64,000 nt of DNA from Symsagittifera roscoffensis (lineage: Eukaryota > Xenacoelomorpha > Acoela > Convolutidae). The notes beneath the pieces were generated by a model. The model ran no database searches. It was not told the DNA's origin and was given only the letters and a program-made list of their open reading frames with translations. A program made the position numbers and the translations under genes. The stretch spans positions 16,605,789 through 16,669,788 of the forward strand of contig NC_087062.1 of NCBI RefSeq assembly GCF_963678635.1, written 5' to 3'. Below, in pieces: positions 45,640 through 58,800 of the stretch (position 1 is its first letter; each line of letters begins with the position of its first letter).

Positions 45640-46530
45640 GTCTTGCACCAACTATAGTTCCGTATAAAAACTTCAACTGTTTGCGAACCGATTCAGTCTA
45701 TGAAATAGCTTGGAATAATTCAACGTTTCATAGCTTTTACAGCTTGCTTACAAAAACTGAAAATTTTCGCGAATCAATTCAGTCTATGAAATAACTTGAA
45801 ATAATTTAAAGTTTCTTAGCTTTGAACCTTGCTTAGGAAAACTTAAACTTTAAAAGCTTGCTTAGAAAATTTAAACTTTTCGCGAACCGTTTCAATCTTT
45901 GAAAAAACCATAATTTGTTTCATAATTTTCATTTGTTTCATAATAGTTTCAATATTTGACTAGAGTGCTCGCGCAAAAAAATATTAATTCGAAAACTAAA
46001 AGAAAACCTGGAAATCTTTTTTAAGGCTTTAACAGAAAAACAGTTTGAAATCCGGTTCACTTTGTGATCTAATTGAATTGTTGAAAGTTCCATAGCTAAA
46101 ACAGCTTGCTTAGAAAAAATTAAGTTTTTCGCGAATTTTTTCAGTCTATGAAATAACTGGAAATAATTCAAAGTGTCATAGCTCAATAGTTTGCTTCGAA
46201 AAACTTATACTTTTCATGAACCAAATCAGTCTATGCAATAAATTGGAAATGTTTAAAAATTAGAAGTGTTTCAAATAGCTTGCATATAAAAACTTGAACC
46301 TTTTGCCAACCAGTTCGCTCTGTGAAGTAGCTTGAAATATTTCATTTCATAGCTTGAATAGCTTACAAAGAAAAACATGAACTTTTTGCCAACTGGTTCG
46401 ATCTATGAAACAACGTGAATTTTTTTGCTTATATGCTTGCCTAGAAAAACTTCACTTTTTTGCAAATTCATTCGCTCTATGAAACAACGATTGAAATATT
46501 TCAAAGTTTCTTTGCTGGGATAGCTTGATC
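45640..46530. repeat. Degenerate tandem array, about 86 bp unit
   Basis: The phrase CAGTCTATGAAATAGCTTG or variants recurs at 45694, 45780, 46142, 46227, 46316, 46399 and 46473, with each unit continuing through AATAATTCAAAGTTTCATAGC and GCTTGCTTAGAAAAACTT. Spacing is 74-89 bp. The stretch 45905-46080 is a degraded or inserted part. Confidence 0.8.
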
Positions 46531-47229
46531 AGAACAACAACTAATTTTTTGCGAGCTAATTGATTATTGGAGACGGGCTTGCTAATTGTTACTGATTTGT
46601 GTTTGTTAACATAAAGACTGCAAATGTAACTCATTGGAACATTCTATCTGCTACTTTTGTTGCGATTTGAATTTAAGGCTCTTTTGACTAGTTTTTTAAA
46701 TACTAAGCCAGGATTTTTTGTTGGTTTGTTGTAAACGTGACGTATTTTGGTCTGCTATTATAATCTTAGTTTATTATTTTTTGGAGGCGAGCAATGGATC
46801 CTTGTTGCTAGGCTGAAATATACCTTTTTCCTCTTCTTAAACGATTTGCTCTGAGGAAGTCATCACAGGTTTACTGTTTGAGGGATAAGAAAACTTGGTA
46901 CGCTTTTGTTCATATTAGGAATGAGGCTATAGAATAGAAATTGAAGCTAGGATAAGTTACTGTTTGTCCTCAGTTGTCGTTAGCAAACTGTCGCGCACTG
47001 TGCGTCATATAACATTCAACAAACCATCAAATGTGGATGAAAACGGTAAACATTTACTCAACTTTCGCATTGAATTAGTTACCTCTACAAGTTCGAACAA
47101 CAAAACATAATTAGTATAATGGTTTTTGAGCATAATGTATTATTTCGTATTCTCAAATTAATTGCATTAATTTATTCAGACCAGACCAAGTGAATTGCTA
47201 TTAGGGGATAAATATATTATTTTGTCAAA
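46531..47229 (+). other. Upstream region of the TIR-domain gene
   Basis: AT-rich DNA with no frame of interest. It probably includes the promoter and 5'UTR of the gene starting at 47230. No clear TATA or initiator element stands out. Confidence 0.3.
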
Positions 47230-50200
47230 ATGGCACAGTATTATCACTCCACAAATCAAGGCACTCGTTCTAATTTAACCGCTATGAAAACGGGTCTCGG
47301 ACGCTCAGAACCGGATATATCAACGTACGCCAGGTTTGAACGACGAGGATCGACTATTTTGGACATTTTCAACGAAAGTCCTATAGCACCAGCTTCACCC
47401 GCTGTGTCGTCAAAACAGTACCTGAAGTTCCAGAATGGTGAAATAGGCGAAGGTCATCAGGGGTCTATTGGAAGAGTGAAGAGTACAACTAGACGCGAGA
47501 GGTTGAAGAAGTTGATGTCGGTTGAACGTTCTTCTTACGATAATGAAGGTTCAAGTAGTACATTAGTCTTCAAATTTACCTGTTTTTTCATAGTTGTGTT
47601 TAGTTTTTGACTTGATTGGTTTTCCGAGCTCGTCACACAACTGCCAAGACCTGCCTCAATATGCATTGTTGCCTAAATAGATATTCGCCAAAATATGTAC
47701 TTGAGAAAACGTGCAGAAAAATCCGTATTAGTTGTCCATGAACAAGGTGCAGATACTTATTTACGTAGTGTTGTTAAGAGTCATGAACGTAGTGAATACT
47801 CTTATAGGGGGCTTGGTGATTTTTTTGTATTTTTTATAGGAAAGTCGAAATTTATTCACGCTCAAGTTTGTTTTTCCGTGGTTTGATTTTTGATTTTTTA
47901 AGTTCTCTTGACTTCTTTTGTTACAAACATAGTAAACTCCACTATCAAACAGCAAAATGCAAAGGTCTCAAAAAACGCGACCTACTTCTAGTTTCGAAAG
48001 TGGATTTTTTCAAGTTTCCCTGCGGAAAAAAAATTAACGATTGATCCAGTTTTCTCAAATTCATCAAAAAAAAGTCTTATTATTTAATTGTTCTTGAAAA
48101 TCAAATAGTTTCAAGGCCTTATTTTGTATTCTTTGAAGTTGCACTCTCATAATTGATTTTTTGTGTATTGACATATGATTTCTTTTGAATTGCAATTCAA
48201 TTTATTTTGCTTAAAGCAAGGCAATTACGCGAAAAATTTCAACGATTTTAAAAGTGGGAATATTTTTTTGATTTTCCATCGAAAAAAACTTGCCTTTTGA
48301 TATAGTTTTCTCTAACTGGGTTAGTTTTGTGAAATTTATTTCAATCTTAATAGTTGCTGGATTTAAATTAATAGTATCCATTTTATCTGTTTCTTTGAGA
48401 TCACTGACACTTTTATAACTTAATGTTGGCTAGGTTTCTTCGTTTAAAGTTTTGATAATTGTTCACGTTCGAGTTTTTTGCGTTCTCATTTCTGATTTTT
48501 CTTAAGTTCACATCAGTTTCATTTGCTGTATGGAAATCAAGTTACGCTCTTCAACAAAGGTGCAAATTGCGCGAGAAAACGCGAAAAAAATGTCATTTCG
48601 AAAGTGAACAATATCAAATTTGGTTTACTTTATATCAATAAATGTCAATCTTAATTTCTTGAAAACTACATGACTATAAGGCCAATTACTTTTCACCGAA
48701 AACACCTGAAATATAATCAGTCTAATTTTTCGGTTGGGCAACAATTCGTAATAGACGACAATTCGTAACAGGCGACAATTCGTAACAGGCGACAATTCTT
48801 AGCAAGCGATAATTCGTAACAAGGCTTTGGCAAGTAGAATACGCTTGCTTCCTGCGCTTACATCCGGTGAGAGAAAAATACTGCTCGTGAAATTGTGTTC
48901 CCCGCTTAATCTACTGCTACGAATTGTCACTTGGCACGAATTGTCGCTTGCTACGAATTGTCGCTTGTTACGTATTGTAGCCTGTTACGAATTTTCGCCT
49001 CATGAGTTTTTCGATGTTGCTGCTCATTAATTGTTTTTTCTCACGAACTGTTAGGTGTGTTGAAAAATGCTCCTTATTAGATAAATATTTGTGTTAATTT
49101 AACCTAATTTTTTTATTTCGAGAAAAATCAAATAAACATTTGTGACAATTTAAACTTTTTTTTTCTTTCGAGATTTCAAAAAATCAAAATTAGACAGAAC
49201 GGTTTTTTGAGAAATATCTGAAGTTGATTTTTCTTTCAAATTTCCCTGCGGAAAAATTTAACAATTGATCCAGTTTTCTCAAATTGGGTTATTTCATCAA
49301 AAAGTGTTAATATTTTGTTGTTCTTGAAATTCAAATAGCTTTAAGGCCCTATTTTGTATTCTCTGAGTTGCACTCTCATATTGCACCCCCATATTTGATT
49401 TTTTGCTTATTGACATATAATTTTTTTTTTGAATTGCAATTGAATTTAATTTGCTGAAAGCATGGCAAGGACACAAAGACTTGAACGACTTTTGTTTTAA
49501 AAGTGAGAATAGTTTTTTGATTTCCGAAAGAAAAAATAACTTGCCTTTTGATATAGTTTTCTCTAGCTGGGTTAGTTTTGTGAAATCTGTTTCAATCGTT
49601 AATAGTTGCTGGATTTGAACTAATTTTATCCATTTTCTCTGTTTCTTTGAGATCAGTGACTCTTTTATAACTTCTTGTTGTCTTTGTTTCTTCGTTTTAA
49701 GTTTTGATAATTGTTCACGTTCGAGTTTTTTGCGTTTTCATTTCTGATTTTTTTTACGAATTGTTGCCTCACGATTTTTTCGATGTTGTTGCTCGTTGAT
49801 GTTTTTCTTACCAACTTTTGGATGTGTTTAAAAAATGCCCTTTATGAGATAAACATTTGTGACAATTTAATCTATTTTTTTAAGTTCGAGGTTTCAAAAA
49901 ATCAAAAAAAGACAGGTAACGGATTTTTGAGAAGTATCTAAAGAGTTAAACATTTTCACACAAGCACCTCCTGTGTATATCTTGAGTTCATTTTTTCAAC
50001 CTAAGGAGCACGTTTTGTGTCGATTTTCTATGCTTCGTTTTTTCAAAGTATATGCATATAATTTAGAGGTAATTTGTAATGGATGTTGAGGATAATAAAA
50101 CATACAGGGTATTGTAATTTTCGCCATACCATTTACCAGTTTATAACAACGCACAGCGTAGGCGGCAATTTGAATGGAGGCAAGCTATTAGAGGCTATAG

Positions 50201-52860
50201 AGGCATGGAGGTCTTGTTAAAGTATTAGAGACGAGAAACATCAATTTGTGCTTAGAATAGCGCTTTGTTGAAGGCGGCGAGGGTTAAAAAGTTTCTGGAG
50301 AAGGGGGTTGGATAGTTTTTTGCAAGTTCAGCTTCGCTTGTGAGTAAAATGTTGCTTTGTTGTTTGTGATAAGAAGTATTTTGACGCATAAGAAGCAAGA
50401 TCGATCTGTATCCCCGCATTGCGAAGGTTTCGAAAATTCTAAGCATCTACTTAATAATTTTCCCAAATCGAAAAAGATTTGAACTCACAGAGAGTTCACA
50501 AAGAGTTTTGAGCACTTCAATTTAGACCTCACAGAGGTTTTCATTCAATTATAACCAAATTTGACCCACCCATTTGGTCTGCTATCGCCTGTAACAATGC
50601 GTGAAGATAGATGAAGGTTTTATACTATGGTTTTTTTAAGAGCGTAACTCATTCACAACTCAAGTTGATGACCGGAACCAGTTTGAGCGAGGTTTATTCC
50701 CAAACGCATCCAGTAGTGCAACACCCTCTGAAAGGAGCACTCAACCCCTCCTGGACGAATCACAGGCTAGGAAGGGTTCCAAACTGTCCGTGATCATGCA
50801 GAACCCTTGGAGACAGAAGCACAAGCGAAGGAGGTCGGGCGTCCAGATGACGGTGGATTCCGCGATAGACCAGTTAGAGGAACCGGGGGAACCAACCGAT
50901 GGTTGTGATCAAAATGGAATCAATGATGGAACTAGTTTGTTGCTGGAAATACCTGTAAGAACTGGCTTGTCTGGTTAGATAATTCTGTAAAATTTTGTCT
51001 TTGGTTCATTTCGATGCTTTTTCTCCTAATTTTTTTCTTCATTTTCTCGATAACTGTAACTGACAGAGGGTAGTTGAAAAAGGAGAAATGTCGTCTCGGA
51101 TTTAGAAAACAATGTTTAGCAAATCTTTAAAAATAATAAAATGCAAAAAAAACTGTTTTAATTATGAGCGCCCTGAATCTCCAGTTTATTTTGACAAAAT
51201 TTTTCCCCAATTATTTTAGATGGCTAGAAAGGATTATTACTCAAGCCATGAACAGCTTTTCGAACAACACTCGGAACGGAAAAGACGATTCTGGGAATTC
51301 ATGAAGTCACGTGAACATGTTATGCGATACGATGTTTTCATTTCGTACAATCATGACAGCAAAGCATTCGCTCATAGTCTGTATAAAACGCTTAAACATA
51401 CGTTTAAGTATTCAGTTTTTATTGACAAACAGCTTTCCACAAAGCAAAAACTGAATTCGGCTCTTGACGAAGCATTGCGGAATACAAAGCTGGTTGTTTG
51501 TGTGGTCACAGAAAAGTACTCTAGGTCCAAATCGTGTTGTGCGGAAGTTTCTCTCGCGAACAATCTGGGGCTTCCGATGATCCCTCTGGTGATTGAAGAT
51601 CTGCCGCTTCACAAACAGAACCCCAAAAATGTTTGTTTGCTATTTATTTTTAATGTATCAAGTTCGTCTGAATATTTTCAGCAGAAATTCTGCGTTACAT
51701 TAACGCTTAGAGAACATACATGAAAAAAAGTGTAACAAGTTCTTCTGAGTATTTTCAATAGTAATTCTGCGTTACATTAACGTTTATAGAACATACATGA
51801 ACTTCTTTACGCTTGCGATTAGCAAGCGTTATCAAATCGGAATTTAGACTTTTTTTGGGTTAACAACTAGTTTAACAGAATCACTTGAATCATTTTACCT
51901 TTGGCTCACATGAAATCAATAGTCAGACGTTTAGTTCGTGCATGTGGCGAAATGTGCCTGCAGAGAAAATGGTCAGTGGTTCGAATCCGGCCAGTACCTG
52001 TTTTTTTGCAAGCGGAAGACTTTATTTGTCTACTTTGTCTGTCGGCTTAGTTGCAACTCAATTAAAAAAAAAACATTTCAGTGTTTTCCGGTTTTGGGCA
52101 GTAATCGAGTTCCTATTTTTTTTGCTATTTTTTGATTTTTGTTTCATGCTGTTCAATAAAAATTTTTGAAGCTGTTTTTATTAGAAAATCAAGGAGTGTT
52201 CTGTGCATTTGGTGCATTGGTAACACACCCATCCTTGACACGACAAATCCCAGAAGCTCGATTCCAGTGAATCGATTTCGTTTCTGCTAATTTTTGACGG
52301 CTTATATCTGCAGAAAGGTTCAGTTTCTTTTAAGCATTTTGAAAAATTTTTTATTAAGTTTTTAATGGTTGAGGTAATTTTGTTCCAGCAATTTTTTTGC
52401 CCTTTCTTGCAGTTTTTGTAATTTTTTGACAAAAAAAATATTGTTTTGAAGGTTTTTTTTTTTCAATTTTTGATTTGTATTTTCATTTGCTGGTAATCAT
52501 AGTCATTCATTTTTATATTGCAAGTGATGCGAAGCTCCGCTTCGCCTCTGTGTTAAATTTCATTTCTAATGATTTTTTTCATCATATTTTAGAACGTTTT
52601 CGTAATTTCTTGAGCATTTGTTGCTGGTTGTGATCGTGCTGCGCAGCTTTGGAAAAATCTATTGTCACAATTGCAAACAGGGTTATAAAAGTTTAAAGGT
52701 TCGGTTGTTTCAGTTTTGGCCCCCTGAAGGCGAAATGTCCCTTCCATTGGCACCTCTTCTCTACATCGACTTCAGAAACTTCAAAAATGAGGCAGCTGCT
52801 GAGGAAAAAATGAAGGAGCTCAAAATGAGGATTGAAGCCATCACAGAACTCATCGTTTAA
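47230..52860 (+). CDS. TIR-domain protein gene, four exons
   Basis: Proposed exons are 47230-47548 (or to 47554), 50641-50954, 51220-51630 and 52714-52860. Junctions agree: exon 1 ends after the first base of a codon at either donor, exon 2 starts with two bases after TTTTTTTAAG, and exons 2/3 (CT|GTAAGA ... TTTTAG|ATG) and 3/4 (AAT|GTTTGT ... TTTCAG|TTT) join between codons. The product is about 396 residues: a Ser/Thr-rich basic N-terminal half, a KHKRRRSG basic patch, then a TIR domain at about 247-385. Box 1 is YDVFISYN and the putative NADase glutamate is Glu320 in SKSCCAE. The last exon supplies the WPPEG, LYIDF strand and final helix. TIR domains signal in innate immunity or cleave NAD+. 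No transmembrane segment, death domain or SAM domain is seen. Exon 1 linkage is the weakest part. Confidence 0.7.
48015..49240. repeat. Intronic duplicated segment, left copy with insertion
   Basis: Sequence at 48015-48510 and 48985-49240 is repeated in the same order at 49245-49945 at moderate identity. Between the two parts, about 48510-48985 is present only in this copy and includes the palindromic 17-bp arrays. Either these 475 bp were inserted here or they were lost from the right copy. Confidence 0.7.
48738..48999. repeat. Palindrome made of 17-bp tandem repeats
   Basis: The left arm (48738-48825) is about five tandem copies of GACAATTCGTAACAGGC. The right arm (48914-48999) is about five tandem copies of its reverse complement (for example ACGAATTGTCGCTTGCT). 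The spacer of about 88 bp is non-repetitive. The RNA of the TIR intron could fold into a hairpin of about 85 bp here. Confidence 0.9.
49245..49945. repeat. Intronic duplicated segment, right copy
   Basis: Diverged direct repeat of the preceding segment, lacking its central 475 bp. It lies inside the proposed first intron of the TIR gene and has no coding potential. Confidence 0.7.
50040..50640. other. End of TIR gene intron 1
   Basis: No recognised element. It ends in the pyrimidine run and AAG at 50631-50640 used as acceptor. GC content rises sharply at the proposed exon boundary. Confidence 0.4.
51220..51630 (+). CDS. TIR core exon
   Basis: 137 codons containing most of the TIR fold: box 1 YDVFISYN (exon residues 37-44), a VFIDK strand, a central helix with ALDEALRNTK, the strand LVVCVVTEKYSRS, the CCAE helix start (Glu at exon residue 109), and the GLPMIPLVIED strand. 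The classic box 2 proline loop of Toll-like receptors is absent, which is closer to SARM1/plant/prokaryote-like TIRs. The ATG here is preceded directly by TTATTTTAG, so it is more likely an internal exon start than a true initiation site. Confidence 0.85.
51631..52713. other. TIR gene intron 3 with tRNA-like B box and GCGAAGC hairpin
   Basis: A 1.08 kb AT-rich intron starting GTTTGT and ending TTTCAG. GTGGTTCGAATCCGGCC near 51973 matches a tRNA B box, but the upstream A box is poor, so it may be a tRNA-derived repeat. GCGAAGC-TCC-GCTTCGC at 52529-52545 is a perfect small hairpin. Confidence 0.5.
52714..52860 (+). CDS. Last exon of the TIR gene
   Basis: After GGTTGTTTCAG the exon reads FWPPEGEMSLPLAPLLYIDF and a charged helix, then TAA at 52858-52860. 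This is the C-terminal strand and helix expected after the end of the 51220-51630 exon. Overlapping AATAAA signals follow at 52900-52910. Confidence 0.8.
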   Translation, partial: FWPPEGEMSLPLAPLLYIDFRNFKNEAAAEEKMKELKMRIEAITELIV

Positions 52861-55800
52861 TTCATGTGTTATATTTAGGACCAAAAATGTTTCAATTTGA
52901 ATAAAATAAATTTTGAATTCAATTTATTTTCATTCAAAATTTGTTTCCAGTAAAATTTTCAGAAACATTAGAGTTAGAAGTAGTATTATCTCATACCCTC
53001 GACTCCTTAGCCAAACAAGCAGTTTCCCTTCGTAATATATCTTCAGATCTGGTTGCAATCTAATTTATGCAATCAATTTTGTTGCACTTTCTTGTGAAAC
53101 AATTATAGAACATGCAGAGAGGCCTTTAGTTTAATAATACACTCGTTGTCAAACCAGCATTCCTTGAGGCACCATAATTTGAGAAGAAAACACAAGATAG
53201 GTCATGGTTCCTAAAGACTTTTTTTCAGGAAAAAGTCTTTATTTATTCACAATCAAAATAGATTTTTCGCGTTCTGTTTACTTCATTTCCTTTCATTTCC
53301 ACTTTAATTTTTATTTGTAATTCGAAAGGTTAAATTTTTTACAAATTAGACCAGTAGTTTTTCTATTTCCTTGCGTTCATGACTCTTTTACAAATGCCTG
53401 CTGGCTATGTTTAATTCTGGCTTGTATCGATTGAACTTCACTCGTTCTTGATTGCTTTGTTTTCTTCTAGTGCTTGTTTGAATTATCAAATGTTTTTGAT
53501 TCTCTCCGATGCTATTGATTGTTTTTGAATCTCGCTGATGACACTGATTCGTTAACATCCCAATTTAAATTGTTTTATTTTTGTTATATGGGTATTTTTA
53601 TTTTAAGACTTTACGTTATTTCCTCACGATAATGCTCTCAAACTCCATTTTTTCCAACTTCATCTTAAGCATTCAGTGATTTTTTTTGTAATTTCAATTG
53701 AAATTTGTTTCAAGTAAATTTTAGAAGAAACCATAAGAATTTAGTATGATAATCTCTGCTACAAGAGTAAATATGTCCAGACCCTCAACTTCTATGGTCA
53801 AATATTCTTAGTTCTTCAAACCCTCACAAAAGTGGGTGCCAGCTATGATTGTTTATGGGTGTTTATGCGAAAAAATTAGAGCGCTTTCTTGTGTAGCTTT
53901 CTTGTGAAACAGCGCTTTCTTGTGAAACAGTAGTAAAACATACTGAGAGAGGCCTTTAATATTACACTCGTTGTCATACTATTTAGAATGATATTACACT
54001 CGTCTTAATTTTACAAAGAAAGTGTCAATCATAAAATGACCAACTTTTATAGTCATCACAAGGAAACAATACGAAGATGTCCAACATCGGTAAAGCAACC
54101 TGTATCAAAACAATCCAATTACAGTCGTCTAAATGGCTTGCATGTCTAAAACGAGACCATTGAATCTGTCCGAAAAAAATTTATGATTGAGTACGCGGTT
54201 CGAAAATAAGTTATTTCTCTGAAAAGATTTCTGGCTATTACTATGAACTGACAAAAAAGTGCCCGACGACTTTTGGAAAACCGAACATTTGGAAATGCAG
54301 TGACGAGTTCTATGGTAGCTTTTTTTAATAAGAGAGCTTCCTTGTTGCGGAATCCGCTTTCAATTCAGAAACAACACAGTTTGGCCTCGTAATGCGAAAT
54401 GATTGAAGATGTAAATAATTTAAATTGCAGTTGGCAGCTGGGTTGGGTTTTGTGCTAAACAAAAACAAGGCGAAATAACTAAAATTGTGTATTTGAAGTC
54501 TGTTTTCGGCTCGGGATAGATCATATTTAAAAAGACCAATTAAGACTTTTCAGCTCATCACCTTGAATTATGGTTTCAATATGGATTCAATTTTTGCTGC
54601 TTTATGTTTTATATGAATGCAATTTTTTTAACCAATTTTTTGCTTGAGTGGCTTTGCTTGAAACTGTCTATACTGTCAGCGATGGATTTTATAGTTTATA
54701 GTTTAGAATAAATTGGTTGTACTTTAGAATAAATTGAGAAAAAGGTTAAGAAAAAGTGCTAAAAATATTCGGACATAAAGTTATACTCTCGTAATACGGC
54801 AATTAAAAAACGCAACGAAAGGCAACCACTTGCGATGGAAAAGCATGTCAAGAAAAAAGTTTTATCGAATAAGATTTGAATTCGAAAAATGTAGAACATT
54901 TTTGAAAATTAAACAAGTAACAAAGTTAATTTTACTTCAACTGACGTTTTAAACTGGCCAGCTATACAGAATACACGCGATTTGTAGAGATAAGCAATTT
55001 TTCAGACAAGACAATATAGAATCACCGAACATCTTCTATATCATTTTGCAACATTTAAGACTAAACAAACAAAACACCTCTCCCAACAAAACTTGTCTAG
55101 GAATAACAAATTTTTGTAAAACAATTTCAAATCAATTACAAAATCTAATCATTATTCTTCTTGCTTAAAAAGAAATTGCTCAAAAAAAAACTTAAATCAA
55201 ACAGAGATTTAGAAACAAGAAAGAGATGCTGCTAAGAACAAACAGATGATTTAAAAGTTCTGAAGCCGAAAACAAACGCCGATTTCAATTCCTAAAACGC
55301 AATTTAACTCCTATTGCTAAAAAAGACAAGGATTTTGAATCGACAAAGGAAAAAAAATAAAATTAAAATTTTCTTCCACTACAATTTTCAGGAAAAGTAG
55401 CTGGCAGCAACTCAAGTTGACTGAGTAAAACAAGAAATTTAATTCTGATTTGGTAGGATTTCATCATACTTCAAATAAAATGGCTACTTTAAAAAAGGAG
55501 TGAGAAAAGAACAATTTTAAGTCAAAAACTCAAAAAAACTCCTTCAGCTTAAGAAAAAAATGAACTGACTGCCGAACGTTTTTTGAGCTTAGAACAAATT
55601 GAGAAAAACTAATGGGTTATTTTGTCTGCACCAAAAAAGGAATAAATACAACCGATCGAACAACCAAAAACAACAAAAAAATTCCCATTCTGTAACATGA
55701 ACTGAGAAAAACAAACCATTTTGAAAATTTTCTTGTGTTTAATTGTTTCCAATTTTTTGAAGAGTCTAGAAGTTTGATTTAAGTATTTCCAAAACTTCAT

Positions 55801-58800
55801 ATTAGAAATCGATCACTACCACATCATACCTTAGAACGCCGACTCGAAATTTTTGGCACCGAAAAAATACTCTGAAAAAACTCCGAGCAACAGCTAACCA
55901 TGGTGTTAATAAAGTGATTACCATTTCATCTCGTCCATTTTGTGAAAAAAATTGTTCACGGAGAAGAAAGTTGTTTACGGCCACGCCACAAACTTCTACA
56001 GCCCTCAAAAATAGTTAAAAGTCCACTAAAATAGTGAAAAAAACTTAAACTTAAAAAAAATTGCTCTTCCAATTGTCGTTTTATGGTAATTCTTTCCAAA
56101 AATCCGTTTTTTCATATTTTACAATTCAAAGTAATACTGAATTAAGTTCAGACAATTTTTTTTTCAAAATACGAATAGAAAACTCAACAAACTTATCAAA
56201 AAAGTAAAGTTTTATACATTCCTTTTGTAGAAAACTTTGTTTCAATTACAAAAAATTCAAAATCTATTCATTACATTATTCAATTTAATCGCACTACTAC
56301 TGCACTCGCTTTACTCGCACTAAATTAGACTAATATGAAAAATTTCGGGTGCAAAATTTTTATAACGCACACGAAAACAAAAACCGGTACAACACGAATT
56401 GCTTGTTGCTGCGCAAGTAGTACAAAAAATTACAACTACTGTGAATTTTGAAACAATTTCTGAATTTATATAATTATTTTTAGTTATAATTTGTTTTTAG
56501 ACCCAAAAGAAGAGACGATAAGTTGCTTATTAAAAAATATCTGATAGTGAATAATAACTGAAATTTATAATCAAAAACTAACTTCAGCGATATATCTAAC
56601 AAAATTTGAAGCCGGATCGGTCGGATGAACCCTTCAAAATTGTTTATTATCTCAATGTTCATTTTTTATCACTCCTTAAACTCGGTTATACTTTCAGAAA
56701 ATAATCAGTCAAAGATGATCGGTCCAATCAATCAAATAGAATAGTGCCAATGAAATCTCGCATGTTTCATATTAAATCTTTAGGCGAGTTCAAAATTTAG
56801 ACGAGTTTTTACGAAAATCAAACCGATGAAATTTAGCCTTAACACCTTCTCGAAAAATACTTCTCGAAAAAGTAACTTGTTGAGTAAATTAGGTCACATG
56901 CGGATATTTGGAATAACCGAAAAACCAAAGCTATTTTTAAAATAGCTCTCAAAACCCTCTGCATTGAAATCCAGTCAGACAGTTGGGACAATTCAAATAA
57001 GAATGACACAATAATCTAAAAGCCTTTATTTTTGTTGTCTTAATGTTCCGTTGACAATAACTTGGTTTTTTTGTTTACGTTATGAATCATCTACTTGAAA
57101 CGCATAATCGCCTTTTACGACTAGTCATTTTATGAAAAATTAGGAAATTTTAATGATTTTGAGTGAAACCTCTTTTCTTCTAATTTAAAATCAGCACCTT
57201 ATTTTGTCGTCAATTGATCATGATTAAGGCGCAAAGCTGATCCAAAAATGCAGAAATTCAATAATATACAAATTTGAGCGGAGAAATAGATGTCAATATC
57301 GAGAACAAAAATACTGAAAACAATCAAATCTGAGTTATTCAAAATAAAAACCTCAGGCCGAACAAAGCTTCTAAGCAATAACTTTTCAAGTCAGCATTAG
57401 TAGGTTCACAAATTACAGAAACAACTCAAAATTACTTGCAGCTACCATAAAAATTGCTTTCAGCACAAGAAAATTCCGTGACACAACCAACTGTTTTTTT
57501 TTCGGATTATTTTTTATTTCAGCGTCCTGTCTAGACGAAATGGGAAAGCTCCTGAAAGTTGTTTTCTTAGGGTTCAACAGAAAAGCAAATTAAAAAGGTT
57601 AGATTTGTAAAAAAAAATTCTTTTGAAGGGCTGATTACAAGTCACTTGCTCTTGCGTATGCAAAACAAAATAAATCCGAGAAAGATTCGGATTTAGGTAT
57701 AATGGAGAACATTCGCCTTCAAAAAGTATACCGCAAAAAAAAAATTTGAAAAAAAAATCAAATTTTTCGCAAAAATATATTTTTTTTTTCAAGAAAACCT
57801 TCATTGCCAATGAACCGCAAAATGAAACTTACAAGCTAGTTTGGAGAACCTTTTAATATTAATAGAACGGCCAGTCAGTCGACAATTCGTGTGCCCATTG
57901 ACACGAAAACAAAAACTCCAAGAAATAATTGTTGTCATGAACAATTTTTGAGCACTTCAGCTTAGATTTTCAAACTTTTCTACCACAACAAACCGAGTGG
58001 TTTTGAGCACTTCACTTCAGGCCGAAAAAAAGCTAAACAATAAATTTTTGGATTATTTTTTGTTTCTGTCACGTCTAGACTATAAAAAATGCCTGATTAT
58101 AATTGAAAATGCCTGATTACAAGTCGTTTGCTCTCGCATATGCAGAAATAAAAAAATCCGTATCTCTTGAGCAAAATTCCTTTACGTTGTCCATTTGCGC
58201 CAAGTCAAGTCATTTTCCTTCAGAAATAAAAATGACCTAATGAACTTTCCTAAAGCTTTATTACTTTTGTTATAGCTTTACATCACTTTTAAGTCATTTT
58301 CTAGACGACTATTTATCATAGAATCGACGCTAAATTTGACAAACAAAAGAAAAGAAACGGAGAAATTAAAAAAAAATCAAGTATTGCCGGCCGCTGTGCA
58401 AGTAGCACAAAGTTTCCCGATCATAATCGTTTACACTCTTTTCCTACCCAATACGAGTCGCTTTTTGTTCGTGGTGTCGTGTAGGTTTTTGAGCAAACTG
58501 AACAAAAGCCTTGAAAGTTGAAGTCGTTTTTTGAAACTAAGAAAAAGAAACATTTTAGAAAACAAATTTTTCTTATTTTTCGCCCAATTAATTTAATTTT
58601 TTTAAAAGAGAACCTTCATTGCCAGGGAATAGAAATTCTTACACAGAGGCACAGTTGCACTTCGCATGCACAAGAAAAAATATGACCGATAACCCTACTG
58701 GGGAAAACCGAATGAGTAACACTTTGAGTCTTCAAAATTTCGCGCATTATAACGCATTAGCAGTACCAATTTGAAAACAAAATTTCACCAACTAACATGC

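Noticed and set aside
47695-47886. Extra exon of the TIR gene between 47695 and 47886
   Set aside because: No convincing acceptor-donor pair in the right phase, and the frame ends in AT-rich hydrophobic sequence.
51220-51723. Single-exon TIR gene starting at 51220
   Set aside because: The ATG follows a splice acceptor directly, the frame runs into intron-like AT-rich sequence after 51630, and the TIR C-terminus is found in a later exon.
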